In this document: positions 19,409 to 27,968 of the stretch, in pieces
How positions within the stretch are numbered: position 1 is the stretch's first letter
How the letters are laid out: every line of letters begins with the position of its first letter
Position numbers and translations under genes: made by a program
Source of the DNA: Oceanospirillaceae bacterium
GTDB lineage: Bacteria > Pseudomonadota > Gammaproteobacteria > Pseudomonadales > Balneatricaceae
Assembly (NCBI GenBank): GCA_013215505.1
Contig: JABSQZ010000010.1
Coordinates: 62,001 to 126,000, forward strand
Length of the DNA stretch: 64,000 nucleotides
Direction: 5' to 3'
The notes under the pieces: model-generated
What the model was told of the DNA's origin: nothing
Seen by the model: only the letters and a program-made list of their open reading frames with translations
The model's database searches: none

Positions 19409-20089
19409 ATGCAACTATTATCAAAAAATTCAATACAACAAGGCGGATTCGCCGGTTTACTTGAGCATCGACTAGTCACTGATAGCCGAATTTTTGGCAG
19501 CAACAAAAAGCCCGATACTTTTGAGGGGCTTGGAAATTTTGTTTACCTGGCCGATGCGCAATTTAATCCTCGGGGCGAAACCGGTATGCACCCTCACAAA
19601 GAGATAGATGTCATCTCGGTAATGATTGAGGGACGGGTCAACCACCAGGGCTCTCTTGAGCACGGCAAGGGGTTATCGGCAGGTGATGTGCAAGTACAAC
19701 GCGCCGGTGCAGAAGGTTTTAGCCACAATGAAATCAACCCTGATCAACACAAAAACCGCATGATACAGCTGTGGGTTTTACCCCAGAAGTCTGGTGAGAG
19801 TGCTGGATACAAACACTACAGTCCAAAAGCTCAAGGGATAACACGAATTTATGGGGGAGATAACAATCAATCAGACACTTTCGACAGCCCGACCCGCATA
19901 CACATAGTGAACTTAGCGCCCGGTGAGAGCATCCGTTTTCCCACCGAGCAACTCAGTTATATCACCAGAGGCGAGGCGCAGTTCAATGAACAACAGCAGA
20001 GCTTACGCGCCAGTGATGGCGATCTGATTCGCTCGCAACAGCTGAGCGTTACCGCGCACACTTTTACCAGCATGATTGTCATCAGTTAA
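19409..20089 (+). CDS. Pirin family protein
   Basis: A 226-residue bicupin of the pirin family. The N-terminal cupin has the metal-site pattern MHPHKEIDVIS with the second motif GAEGFSHNE. Bacterial pirins (YhhW/YhaK type) include quercetinases and redox-regulated proteins of unknown substrate. The LysR-pirin-YcaC arrangement recurs in proteobacteria and points to a stress- or electrophile-inducible unit. It is followed 51 bp later by the YcaC-like gene, likely the same transcript. Confidence 0.92.
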   Translation: MQLLSKNSIQQGGFAGLLEHRLVTDSRIFGSNKKPDTFEGLGNFVYLADAQFNPRGETGMHPHKEIDVISVMIEGRVNHQGSLEHGKGLSAGDVQVQRAGAEGFSHNEINPDQHKNRMIQLWVLPQKSGESAGYKHYSPKAQGITRIYGGDNNQSDTFDSPTRIHIVNLAPGESIRFPTEQLSYITRGEAQFNEQQQSLRASDGDLIRSQQLSVTAHTFTSMIVIS

Positions 20090-20140
20090 GTCCCTTGGCC
20101 AGTTCAATTTAGCCATTACTTTTATACATACGAGAAGCCA

Positions 20141-20764
20141 ATGAATAAATACAGCGAAACTTTAACCTTGGATAACGCCGTTCTGGCTATGATAGATCAT
20201 CAAACCGGCCTGTTAGTTAATTGCCGCGATCAAGACCTGCATTTAATGACCGCCAACATAAAAGGCCTCTGTCATTTAGCCAAAGTGGTTGATATGCCCA
20301 CCGTCATTACCGCCAGCATGCAAGAGGGCCCCAATGGGCCGGTCATGCCAGAAATCACAGATATTTTAGGCACTGATATAATTAACCGCCCTGGAGAAAT
20401 TAACGCCTGGAAAAACCCTGCATTTAAGCAGGCAATTGAAGCGACAGGTCGCAAAAAGATTATCATGGCCGGCATTGTCACTGATGTCTGCCTGATGTTT
20501 CCCGCTATCTCGGCGGTGGCTGAAGGCTATGATGTGTATGCGGTAGTCGACGCTTCGGGAACCTGGAACAGTGCGGTCGCAAATGCCTCGATCCATCGCA
20601 TGACTCAGGCGGGCGTTAAAGTAGCCACCTGGGCCTCGGTACTGGCTGAGGTCATGGATGATTGGCGCAGCGAAAAAGGCATGCAGCTTGGTGGAGTGCT
20701 GGCAGAACACACTGGCTACCGCTGGGTCTACAATAGCTTTTTACAAGCCAGCGAGCAAAACTGA
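20141..20764 (+). CDS. ycaC: Isochorismatase-family hydrolase, YcaC-like
   Basis: A 207-residue cysteine hydrolase of the isochorismatase superfamily. Residues match E. coli YcaC closely in order and length: AMIDHQTGLL with catalytic D19, GPNGPVMPE, RPGEINAWKNPAF, and the nucleophile region GIVTDVCLMFPA with C117. YcaC forms octamer rings and its substrate is unknown. It is downstream of pirin and divergent from LysR. The last base of its TGA stop is also the first base of a heptamer repeat array. Confidence 0.92.
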   Translation: MNKYSETLTLDNAVLAMIDHQTGLLVNCRDQDLHLMTANIKGLCHLAKVVDMPTVITASMQEGPNGPVMPEITDILGTDIINRPGEINAWKNPAFKQAIEATGRKKIIMAGIVTDVCLMFPAISAVAEGYDVYAVVDASGTWNSAVANASIHRMTQAGVKVATWASVLAEVMDDWRSEKGMQLGGVLAEHTGYRWVYNSFLQASEQN

Positions 20765-20784
20765 CGACTTACGACTTACGACTA
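20764..20784 (+). repeat. Heptamer tandem array (ACGACTT x3)
   Basis: Three units ACGACTT, ACGACTT, ACGACTA. The first unit begins on the final A of the preceding gene's stop codon. The array lies between convergent genes, five bp from the selO stop. Confidence 0.85.
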
Positions 20785-20788
20785 TTAT

Positions 20789-22276
20789 TTAAGTCCCACA
20801 GTAAGTCGTATAGCAACCAAATTCATCCGGTGCCGGGGTTGAAAACTCATCGAAGTCTTGACCTTGCTCGAAAGGGTTAGTCAGTGCCGCCAGCAGTTTT
20901 TCAAAGGGGGCAAAATCGGCGTTTTCCTCGGCCGCTTTTATCACTTGCTCCACTTGGTGGTTGCGTGGGATATAGATAGGATTGACCTTGTTCATGGCTG
21001 CTGCCCGTACTTCGCTACTCTGCGGGTCACGGCTTAAGCGTGCATCCCAGCGCTGCTGCCATTGCTGAAAAACTTCTGTATCGGTAAAGAGTATTTTCGT
21101 CGCCTCGCTGTCACCTTGGACTAGATTAGCCAGTGCCCGGAACAACTGGGTAAAATCGACCTTTTGTGCGGCTAATATTTGCAGCAGCTCGTTGGCCAGT
21201 GCTAAATCTTCTGGTTCTTGATTGTCTATACCCAACTTACTGCGCATCCCCGCTAGCCAATATTGCTGGTAACTCTGCTCGAAGCTGTTAATCACATCGG
21301 TGGCCTGTGGAATCGCCTGTTCAGCATCGCTGCTGATCAAGGGTAATAAGGTTTCAGCGAAACGTGATAAGTTCCAAATGGCCGCGGCCGGTTGGTTCGA
21401 GTAGGCATAGCGACTCTGACTATCAATTGAACTGAAAACAGCCGCCGGGTCAAAGCTGTCGATAAAGGCGCAGGGGCCATAATCGATAGTTTCACCCGAT
21501 ATGGTCATGTTATCGGTATTCATTACCCCGTGCACAAAACCTAAGTTCATCCACTTAGCGATTAAGCTCGCCTGTTTATTGCACACTTCTTTTAGCAAAC
21601 CTAGATAGCAATCCGGGCTATCTTTGAGATGCCTAAAGTGACGTTCAATACTGTAGTCGGCCAGCAGCTTTACTTTATCGCTCTGGCCACGGGCGGCGAA
21701 GAACTGGAAACTACCCACTCTGATATGGCTGCTGGCAACACGTGCCAATACCGCACCTGGCACCAAGTGCTGGCGCATCACTCGCTCACCGGTGGTGACC
21801 ACCGCCAGTGCCCGGGTCGTTGGCACATTTAAACTGTGCATCGCCTCCCCTAACAAATATTCACGCAACACTGGCCCCAACACGGCTTTGCCATCTCCAC
21901 CGCGGGAAAACACCGTGCGCCCTGAACCTTTTAAGTGTATGTCGCGGCGCTGCTGGTTGCTGTCCAACACTTCGGCCAATAGCAGTGCCCTGCCATCACC
22001 CAATTGCGCACTAAAACCGCCGAACTGGTGTCCTGCATAAGCTTGCGCCAGTGGCGTTGTCCCCTTGACACTCGCACCACCGGAGAGCATCTCGGCCAAT
22101 TTTGCATCTGACAAATTTGCTAAATCCAGACCTAGAGTCTGCGCCAGCGGCCGGTTCAGTTTGACCAGCTCGGGAGAGGGAGCTTTATCGCCGGCAAACA
22201 AGGCATAGAAATCGGGGAGCTCGCGGGCGAAGCTGTTATCGATGTTCAGGCCTGAATCTATTTCTATATCACTCAT
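20789..22276 (-). CDS. selO: Protein adenylyltransferase SelO, paralogue 1
   Basis: A 495-residue SelO (YdiU/UPF0061) pseudokinase-fold enzyme that transfers AMP from ATP to Ser/Thr/Tyr of target proteins, with a redox role in the family. Visible signatures are the phosphate-binding HLKGSGRTVFSRGGDGKA, FVHGVMNTDNMTISGETIDYGPCAFID (catalytic Asn/Asp and metal Asp) and the C-terminal YCGT with the conserved redox cysteine. Length is normal. ATG at 22276 (MSDIEIDSG) is chosen; a GTG at 22288 is in frame. A second SelO lies 638 bp upstream in the same orientation. Confidence 0.95.
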   Translation of the reverse strand: MSDIEIDSGLNIDNSFARELPDFYALFAGDKAPSPELVKLNRPLAQTLGLDLANLSDAKLAEMLSGGASVKGTTPLAQAYAGHQFGGFSAQLGDGRALLLAEVLDSNQQRRDIHLKGSGRTVFSRGGDGKAVLGPVLREYLLGEAMHSLNVPTTRALAVVTTGERVMRQHLVPGAVLARVASSHIRVGSFQFFAARGQSDKVKLLADYSIERHFRHLKDSPDCYLGLLKEVCNKQASLIAKWMNLGFVHGVMNTDNMTISGETIDYGPCAFIDSFDPAAVFSSIDSQSRYAYSNQPAAAIWNLSRFAETLLPLISSDAEQAIPQATDVINSFEQSYQQYWLAGMRSKLGIDNQEPEDLALANELLQILAAQKVDFTQLFRALANLVQGDSEATKILFTDTEVFQQWQQRWDARLSRDPQSSEVRAAAMNKVNPIYIPRNHQVEQVIKAAEENADFAPFEKLLAALTNPFEQGQDFDEFSTPAPDEFGCYTTYCGT

Positions 22277-22568
22277 TGCGGGTTCCACTGGTTCAGAGTT
22301 GTATGGCTAAATAATGGGTTTAATCCGTTGCCCTTGCACTTTTGCAAGCTCTTCGATCGGGATATAAAGTCACATATCAGCGAAGAGATTTATTGGCAGG
22401 TTTCTTAGTTTGTTAATTAATCAATAGGGGCGCAGCACTCATTTACAAGCTAAAATAGTTTATCAAATTGTTGAAAGCGACTCTTTATTAAGTTCTTAAA
22501 CAAAAATCAAAAGAATTGAACTAACTTCCCTTTTAATTTTTTAAAATAATTTCGCCTTTGGCGAGTTA
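22277..22568. other. Intergenic region upstream of selO1
   Basis: AT-rich, no ORF; it presumably holds the selO1 promoter on the minus strand. No box was scored with confidence. Confidence 0.5.
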
Positions 22569-22598
22569 CTTTCTCTTTGCTTGCTCCAAAGAGAAAAG
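22569..22598. repeat. Short inverted repeat
   Basis: CTTTCTCTTTG / CAAAGAGAAAAG with a 7-nt spacer (one bulged A). The wider context (GGCGAGTTACTTTCTC...AAAGAGAAAAGGCACCC) resembles dispersed intergenic repeats seen in many proteobacterial genomes. It directly precedes the larger foldback element. Confidence 0.6.
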
Positions 22599-22625
22599 GC
22601 ACCCACGATTACCGAAAACTCCTCC

Positions 22626-22723
22626 GCTATTTAGCAAATGACTGGCCGCTCATCAGCGGCATCCATGCCGCATTCGCTCTGCGAAACATCCTGTTTCTCC
22701 GCTTCAGTCATTTGCTAAATAGC
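22626..22723. repeat. 98-bp foldback element with 19-bp perfect inverted ends
   Basis: Terminal arms at 22626-22644 and 22705-22723 are perfect 19-bp complements (GCTATTTAGCAAATGACTG and its reverse complement). Inside are two smaller hairpins, GCCGCT/AGCGGC and CGGCAT/ATGCCG. There is no ORF of note. It could be a miniature inverted-repeat element or a structured RNA. Confidence 0.75.
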
Positions 22724-22870
22724 TCCAGCGGTAATCTCATGGGGGCTAGAACTTTGTAGTTCAATCCAGCTGTTGGGATAATATATGTGCGACTTGCGAC
22801 TGCCTTACACTGGCTAATATTTCCACTAACATTTTGGTTTGACCTTCCTCACGCCTCACACCTGTTTTTT

Positions 22871-22912
22871 ACTTACAACTTACAACTTACGACTCACTAC
22901 TTCGTACTTATC
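22871..22912 (+). repeat. Heptamer tandem array (6 units)
   Basis: Six units in one 7-bp register: ACTTACA, ACTTACA, ACTTACG, ACTCACT, ACTTCGT, ACTTATC. A two-unit stub (ACTTGCG, ACTGCCT) sits at 22792-22805. The array ends 1 nt before the stop codon of selO2. Confidence 0.88.
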
Positions 22913-22913
22913 C

Positions 22914-24518
22914 CTAAGTCCCACAATAAGTCGTGTAGCGAGTCGAAGTATCTGCAGCCGCACTGGCGTACTGCTCAAGCCCTTCTCGCTCGATAAAGGG
23001 CTGGCTCAGTACCCGCTGTAGTTTTTCGAAAGGACCGTAGTCCGCGTGATCTTCTGCAGCTTTGATCGCCTGCTCAACTAAATGATTGCGGGGGATGTAG
23101 ATGGGGTTTACCGCATTCATCGCAGCTGCACGAGTGGCGGGCGTTTGTGGATCGCGCTCTAACCGGTCAGCCCAGCGCGCTAGCCATTGCTCGAAGGCGT
23201 TGGGATGGGTAAATAAGTCAACTGCGGGGCCAGGGATCCCTGCTACGACTTTAGCCAGGGCACGAAACAGCCCAGTGTAGTCGACTTTCTGTGCGGCCAT
23301 GAGCTCTAATAGATCATCGGCTAATTTTTTGTCTTCTGCCTCTGCATTACTTAAACCTAATTTGCCGCGCATACCGTCCAACCAAAATTTTTGATAATTT
23401 AGCTGAAAACTATTCATTAAGGTTAGCGCCAGTGTCAGATCTTCTGGCTCTTCATTGTATATGGCCAGTTTGCGGCGCATTCTATCAAGCCACTGTTGAC
23501 GGTACTTGCCATCAAAGCTGTTGCTAACACTAAAAGCTTGCTCTACAGCTTGTGCGGCTCCTGTGCCTATCAGTGGTAACAAAGTTTCACCCAGGCGCGC
23601 TAAGTTCCACAGTGCCGCGGGGGGCTGATTGTTGAAGCGGTAGCGACCCTGGCTGTCGATCGAACTAAATAGCGCTGTGGGATTGTAGCTGTCAATGAAA
23701 GCGCAGGGGCCATAATCGATGGTTTCCCCACAGATAGTCATGTTGTCGGTGTTCATAACCCCGTGTACAAAACCTAGATTCATCCATTTGCTGACCAGCG
23801 CAGCCTGGCTTTTACAGACCTCACTAAGCAGTCGCAAATAACAGTGATGTTCTGCTTCTGACCCGCAGATTAACTGTGGAAAATGGCGTTTGATGGCGTA
23901 GTCAGCCAACAGTTTTACCTTATCGGTTTGACCACGATCAGCGAAGTATTCAAAGGTACCCACCCTGATGTGGCTGCTGGCGACCCTGGCCAGTACTGCA
24001 CCGGCTAGGGGCTTATGGCGTTTAATTTTCTCACCGGTAGAGACAACCGACAGCGCCCGGGTAGTAGGCACATTCAGCTGCTGCATCGCCTCACACAGTA
24101 TGTATTCGCGCAGGATCGGACCGATACTCGCCTTGCCGTCACCCGCGCGTGAATACGCGGTGCGGCCGCTGCCTTTAAGATGAATATCACGGCGCTGACC
24201 GCCGTTGTCTAGCACTTCGGCTAATAAGATTGAGCGGCCATCACCCAATTGTGGGCTGAATATGCCAAATTGATGCCCGGCATAAACTTGTGCCAGAGGC
24301 GCAGCCCCTTTGATGTCTGTGCCACCGGAAAGCATTGCGGCTAATTGCGGCTCTGACAAATTATCTGTGTCTAGACCCAGACTATTCGCCAACGGCTGAT
24401 TGAACGCAATCAAAGTAGCTGCCGGGGCTCTGTCCCCCTGACTAGGGGTATAAAAGCCAGTCAGTTGCTCGGCGTAGCTATTGTCAACATTTAGCCCAGA
24501 ATCTATCTCATCACTCAT
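22914..24518 (-). CDS. Protein adenylyltransferase SelO, paralogue 2, with internal duplication
   Basis: A 534-residue SelO paralogue with the same catalytic signatures as paralogue 1 (HLKGSGRTAYSRAGDGKA; FVHGVMNTDNMTICGETIDY; C-terminal YTTYCGT). It is about 39 residues longer than its neighbour, and the excess is explained by a tandem duplication of a 36-residue segment that occurs once in paralogue 1. ATG at 24518 (MSDEIDSG) is chosen over 24527. It follows msrB-msrA on the same strand with only 44 bp between, so it is probably cotranscribed with these oxidised-methionine repair genes. This fits a redox-stress role for SelO. Confidence 0.94.
   Translation of the reverse strand: MSDEIDSGLNVDNSYAEQLTGFYTPSQGDRAPAATLIAFNQPLANSLGLDTDNLSEPQLAAMLSGGTDIKGAAPLAQVYAGHQFGIFSPQLGDGRSILLAEVLDNGGQRRDIHLKGSGRTAYSRAGDGKASIGPILREYILCEAMQQLNVPTTRALSVVSTGEKIKRHKPLAGAVLARVASSHIRVGTFEYFADRGQTDKVKLLADYAIKRHFPQLICGSEAEHHCYLRLLSEVCKSQAALVSKWMNLGFVHGVMNTDNMTICGETIDYGPCAFIDSYNPTALFSSIDSQGRYRFNNQPPAALWNLARLGETLLPLIGTGAAQAVEQAFSVSNSFDGKYRQQWLDRMRRKLAIYNEEPEDLTLALTLMNSFQLNYQKFWLDGMRGKLGLSNAEAEDKKLADDLLELMAAQKVDYTGLFRALAKVVAGIPGPAVDLFTHPNAFEQWLARWADRLERDPQTPATRAAAMNAVNPIYIPRNHLVEQAIKAAEDHADYGPFEKLQRVLSQPFIEREGLEQYASAAADTSTRYTTYCGT
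23307..23522 (-). repeat. Intragenic 108-bp tandem duplication in selO2
   Basis: Two adjacent 36-codon segments, 23415-23522 and 23307-23414. Each begins with Asn-Ser-Phe and preserves Tyr at +4, WLD at +8, MR at +12, KL at +15 and an EDxxxA segment. Paralogue 1 has one copy (NSFEQSYQQYWLAGMRSKLG). The two copies have diverged, so the event is not recent. Confidence 0.85.
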
Positions 24519-24562
24519 TAAGCACACTCTGTTTCAACCTTGACTCAAGCCTTATACTTTCG

Positions 24563-25060
24563 CTATTTAGCGGGCAATATCCAATCAGCTCTGGGAAAGT
24601 GACAAGTGTAACCTTCGGGAAAATTTTGTAAGTAATCCTGATGTTCCACTTCCGCCTGCCAAAAATCACTGACCGGCTCCAGTTCGGTAACGACTTTTCC
24701 CGGCCACAACTCCGAGGCATCGACGTCTTCGATGGTGCGTTGCGCCTCTAACAGTTGCGCTTCACTGTGATAGTAAATAGCCGATCTATAAGCGCTGCCC
24801 AAGTCATTGCCCTGGCGCATTTGGGTGCTCGGATCGTGAATCTGGAAGAAGTATTCTAATATTTTACGATAACTGAGGATGCTGTCGTCAAAACTGATTT
24901 CTATCGCCTCAGCGTGAGTACCGTGATTGCGATAAGTAGCGTTGGGCACATCGCCACCGCTGTAGCCGACTCGGGTATCAGTAACACCGGGCATTTTGCG
25001 GATCAGGTCCTGCATACCCCAAAAACAGCCACCCGCCAGCGTTGCTATTTGTATTGCCAT
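24563..25060 (-). CDS. msrA: Peptide methionine-S-sulfoxide reductase MsrA
   Basis: A 165-residue MsrA that reduces the S-epimer of methionine sulfoxide. The catalytic [10 protein letters not shown] motif is at residues 10-19. [39 protein letters not shown] and the EVEHQDYL segment are all present. One C-terminal cysteine (GYTCHF) could act in recycling. It is closest in form to the compact MsrA domains of MsrA/MsrB fusions. Its start overlaps the msrB stop (TAATG), so translation is coupled. Confidence 0.95.
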   Translation of the reverse strand: MAIQIATLAGGCFWGMQDLIRKMPGVTDTRVGYSGGDVPNATYRNHGTHAEAIEISFDDSILSYRKILEYFFQIHDPSTQMRQGNDLGSAYRSAIYYHSEAQLLEAQRTIEDVDASELWPGKVVTELEPVSDFWQAEVEHQDYLQNFPEGYTCHFPRADWILPAK

Positions 25061-25509
25061 TATGTTACATCCTCTACTTGATCTATAAAGTCGCCGTATC
25101 CCAGGCGTTGCATCTGCTCGCGGTGGACAAATTTTAAAGAGGCGGAATTAATACAGTAGCGCAGTCCACCAGCCTCGCTTGGTCCATCGGTAAATACATG
25201 CCCTAAGTGGCTGTCACCGTGATTGGAGCGCACTTCGGTGCGGATCATTCCATGAGTGCTGTCTTTAATTTCATTGACATTAGTTTGCACTATTGGCTTA
25301 GTAAAACTCGGCCAGCCACAGCCAGACTCGAACTTGTCACTGGAGGCAAATAATGGCTCGCCGGAGACAATATCGACGTAGATACCCGGCTCGTTATTGT
25401 TCAGTAATGCACCAGTACCGGCGCGTTCAGTGCCACTTTGCTGAGTGACCCGATACTCTTCCTCAGTTAGGGCTGCAATAGCGTCTGCAGATTTTTCATA
25501 TTTGTTCAT
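25060..25509 (-). CDS. msrB: Peptide methionine-R-sulfoxide reductase MsrB
   Basis: A 149-residue MsrB reducing the R-epimer of methionine sulfoxide. Motifs are [32 protein letters not shown] and the catalytic [11 protein letters not shown]. The two CXXC pairs of zinc-binding MsrB are missing, so this is the zinc-free form. It is the first gene of msrB-msrA-(selO2). Upstream is a heptamer array and the divergent racemase-like gene. Confidence 0.95.
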   Translation of the reverse strand: MNKYEKSADAIAALTEEEYRVTQQSGTERAGTGALLNNNEPGIYVDIVSGEPLFASSDKFESGCGWPSFTKPIVQTNVNEIKDSTHGMIRTEVRSNHGDSHLGHVFTDGPSEAGGLRYCINSASLKFVHREQMQRLGYGDFIDQVEDVT

Positions 25510-25715
25510 GCTACACCTCAGTGTGAAGAGTGACTTGCCTGACAGGAAAATAGCTGTATTTTAAACTCAAATTCCGGATCTATTTTAGGACCGAGTTAAG
25601 TATAATTTGTTCAGATATTTCCTGCATTTATATAAGATAATTTATGGGGTTTGGGCCACCGTTTTGCAAGGCAAAACATCACACTATTTCCCCCACTATC
25701 TTGATCTTCTTCACA

Positions 25716-25806
25716 ACTTACGACTCACTACTGCCGTCTCACTACTGCCGTCTGCCGTCTTACGTCTTACGACTTACGACTTACGACTTACGACTTACGA
25801 CTTTTT
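25716..25806 (+). repeat. Heptamer tandem array (13 units, seven sequence variants)
   Basis: Unbroken 7-bp register: ACTTACG, ACTCACT, ACTGCCG, TCTCACT, ACTGCCG, TCTGCCG, TCTTACG x2, ACTTACG x4, then a degenerate ACTTTTT. This is the longest array in the window and the only one lying upstream of a gene (142 bp before the racemase-like start) rather than at a stop codon. Confidence 0.95.
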
Positions 25807-25947
25807 ACAATATTGCGGTTTAGCATCACCAAAGCGCTGTTATTAGATGAAACTCCGCACTTTAACCCCTTATTATCAACGCATAACTTATTGCGCCTGC
25901 AGATAACACAATTGCTTGATGCTGAGCCCGCAGCCCGGAACTTGATA

Positions 25948-26709
25948 ATGAAACTGACCACAATTGAACCCCAGCAGCCACTTGATCAATTGGCATCTGG
26001 GGGCCGTATTGGCCTTATATCACTCGCCACTGACTTCAATATCGAAGCAGACTTACAGCGGATTTATCCCGCTGGGGTAGAGTTTTTTACTTCCAGAGTA
26101 AAAAATATCAATCCGCTGACCATCGACAACTTGCGCAGCATGGCCCCCGCTATCAGTGCCGTCGCCGACAGTATATTACCGGGCACTAAGCTGGACGCAA
26201 TAATTTATGGCTGCACTTCCGGCACTATTGCCATCGGGGTAGAACGCATCAGTGAACTCATCCATAAAAATCGCCCCGGTGTCGCTGTCACTAATCCGGT
26301 CACGGCAGCAATGGCGGCTTTTCAACGTTTTAATGCGCGGCGAATCTCGATTCTCACCCCTTACACTGAGGCGGTTAACCTTGAAGTCGCTGATTTTTTC
26401 AACACTCAGGGCTACCAAGTGCTGAACATCGCCGGCTTCGGTTTCGAAGACGATACCGCTATGAGCTACATCAGCCCACAGGACATCGCCGATGCCGCAG
26501 TCGCTAGCTGCGATGTTAATGCCGAGCTAATGTTTATCTCATGCACCGCGTTACGGGCTTGCCAGGTGATAGATGAGATAGAGAAAAGGTTGAATATTCC
26601 AGTCGTCAGCAGTAACCAGGCTCTGGCCTGGCACAGCTTACAGTTGCTAAATTATCCACATAATGTGTCTGGCTTTGGTAGATTATTGGACAGTCATTTA
26701 ACTGATTAA
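25948..26709 (+). CDS. Asp/Glu racemase-superfamily protein (maleate isomerase/EutA-like)
   Basis: A 253-residue protein of the Asp/Glu/hydantoin racemase superfamily. Two paired cysteine motifs are visible, IIYGCTSGTIAIG and FISCTALRACQ, as in maleate cis-trans isomerase, arylmalonate decarboxylase and the ectoine-utilisation protein EutA. The actual substrate is unknown. The ATG at 25948 matches the family start; the longer reading frame from 25813 runs through non-conserved sequence. The M24 peptidase gene follows 52 bp later on the same strand. Together they resemble the eutA/eutD neighbours of ectoine degradation, without the other eut genes. Confidence 0.8.
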   Translation: MKLTTIEPQQPLDQLASGGRIGLISLATDFNIEADLQRIYPAGVEFFTSRVKNINPLTIDNLRSMAPAISAVADSILPGTKLDAIIYGCTSGTIAIGVERISELIHKNRPGVAVTNPVTAAMAAFQRFNARRISILTPYTEAVNLEVADFFNTQGYQVLNIAGFGFEDDTAMSYISPQDIADAAVASCDVNAELMFISCTALRACQVIDEIEKRLNIPVVSSNQALAWHSLQLLNYPHNVSGFGRLLDSHLTD

Positions 26710-26761
26710 TAACCGCGAAGACTGAAACTTATTAATCAAATAATAAAAAGTGGACACCCCT

Positions 26762-27943
26762 ATGACAGAACTATTAACACCACCAAGCCGCGGTTTTGCA
26801 GCCAGTGAATTTGCACAGCGCACCGAAAAACTGCAACAGCAGATGTCGCTGCAGCAGATAGACGTGGTCTTTTTCACCACTGAACCGGAGTTTCGATATT
26901 TCAGCGGCTTTAAATCACAGTTTTGGCAGAGCCCTACCCGACCCTGGTTTCTGGTAATACCCGCACAGGGGAAACCTATCGCTGTGGTGCCACAGATAGG
27001 CGTCTGCGGTTTTGCGCAAACCTGGATCGAAGACGTTCGCAGCTGGCCCTCACCGCGCCCGGAAGATGATGGAATTTCACTACTGACAATGACACTTGCG
27101 CAGCTGAGCAAAACGTCCCGGCGCATCGGCGCCATGTTAGGTCCTGAAACCTATTTGCGCATGCCAGCTGCCAATTATAAGACCTTGCAGGACAACTTAG
27201 CCGGGCATCAGATGCTGGATATCAGCAACATTGTTCGCAACTTGCGCAGTGTCAAATCCGCGGCCGAAGTGGAAAAAATTCGCTTTGCCTGTGAAGTCAC
27301 CGCCGCTGGCTTCGACTATCTGCGCGCCAATCTTAAAGCGGGTATCACCGAGCGCGAGGCCTGCAAGGCGATGCAGCTGGAAATGCTGCGCCTTGGCGCC
27401 GACTCTTGTCCCTATTTGATCTCGGCATCCGGGCGTGGGGGTTACGATGATATTATTATGGGCCCCAGCGACAGGCGGCTAACTGAAGGGGATGTATTGA
27501 TCATAGACACTGGCGCTAATTTTGATGGTTACTTCAGCGACTTTGACCGCAACTTTGCCTTTGGCGAGGTCGATAGTGCCACTCATGCAGCCTATCAGGC
27601 AGTTTACGCATCCACCGAGGCGGGCTTGCAGGTTGCTGCTCCCGGGCGTAGCACTGGGGAAGTCTGGCAGGCAATGTGGTCGGTACTTGAAGGTGCAGGT
27701 GCGCTGGGCAACGATGTTGGTCGTATGGGCCATGGACTGGGGATGCAGTTAACGGAATGGCCCTCCAATATAGAGGGGGGGGATGTTATTTTACAGCCCG
27801 GGATGATTTTAACCCTTGAGCCGGGAATGACTTTCTCACCAGGCAAGATGATGGTGCATGAAGAAAACATCCTGATTACCAGTAATGGCTGCGAAATGTT
27901 ACATAAGCGGGCCATGCCATCAATGCCGGTGATTACACAATAG
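26762..27943 (+). CDS. M24 family metallopeptidase (Xaa-Pro dipeptidase/ectoine hydrolase-like)
   Basis: A 393-residue creatinase/aminopeptidase-P-fold enzyme: N-terminal creatinase-type domain (to about residue 160) and a C-terminal pita-bread metalloenzyme domain. All five metal ligands are present, in IDTGANFDG, FSDFDR, GHGLGMQ, LEPGM and HEENI. This family includes Xaa-Pro dipeptidases and the ectoine hydrolase DoeA/EutD. ATG at 26762 is used, with AGTGGA upstream; a GTG at 26750 is in frame. It probably hydrolyses a peptide or amide imported by the adjacent ABC system. It converges on the transporter operon across a strong hairpin. Confidence 0.85.
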   Translation: MTELLTPPSRGFAASEFAQRTEKLQQQMSLQQIDVVFFTTEPEFRYFSGFKSQFWQSPTRPWFLVIPAQGKPIAVVPQIGVCGFAQTWIEDVRSWPSPRPEDDGISLLTMTLAQLSKTSRRIGAMLGPETYLRMPAANYKTLQDNLAGHQMLDISNIVRNLRSVKSAAEVEKIRFACEVTAAGFDYLRANLKAGITEREACKAMQLEMLRLGADSCPYLISASGRGGYDDIIMGPSDRRLTEGDVLIIDTGANFDGYFSDFDRNFAFGEVDSATHAAYQAVYASTEAGLQVAAPGRSTGEVWQAMWSVLEGAGALGNDVGRMGHGLGMQLTEWPSNIEGGDVILQPGMILTLEPGMTFSPGKMMVHEENILITSNGCEMLHKRAMPSMPVITQ

Positions 27944-27968
27944 CAATGAATGGGGATTAATTCAGTGC

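Noticed and set aside
22577-22759. 60-codon forward ORF
   Set aside because: It lies across the foldback element and its frame follows the inverted repeat; no ribosome site or family match.
25716-25806. Heptamer array as CRISPR or telomere-like repeat
   Set aside because: Units are 7 bp with no spacers and are internal to the chromosome.
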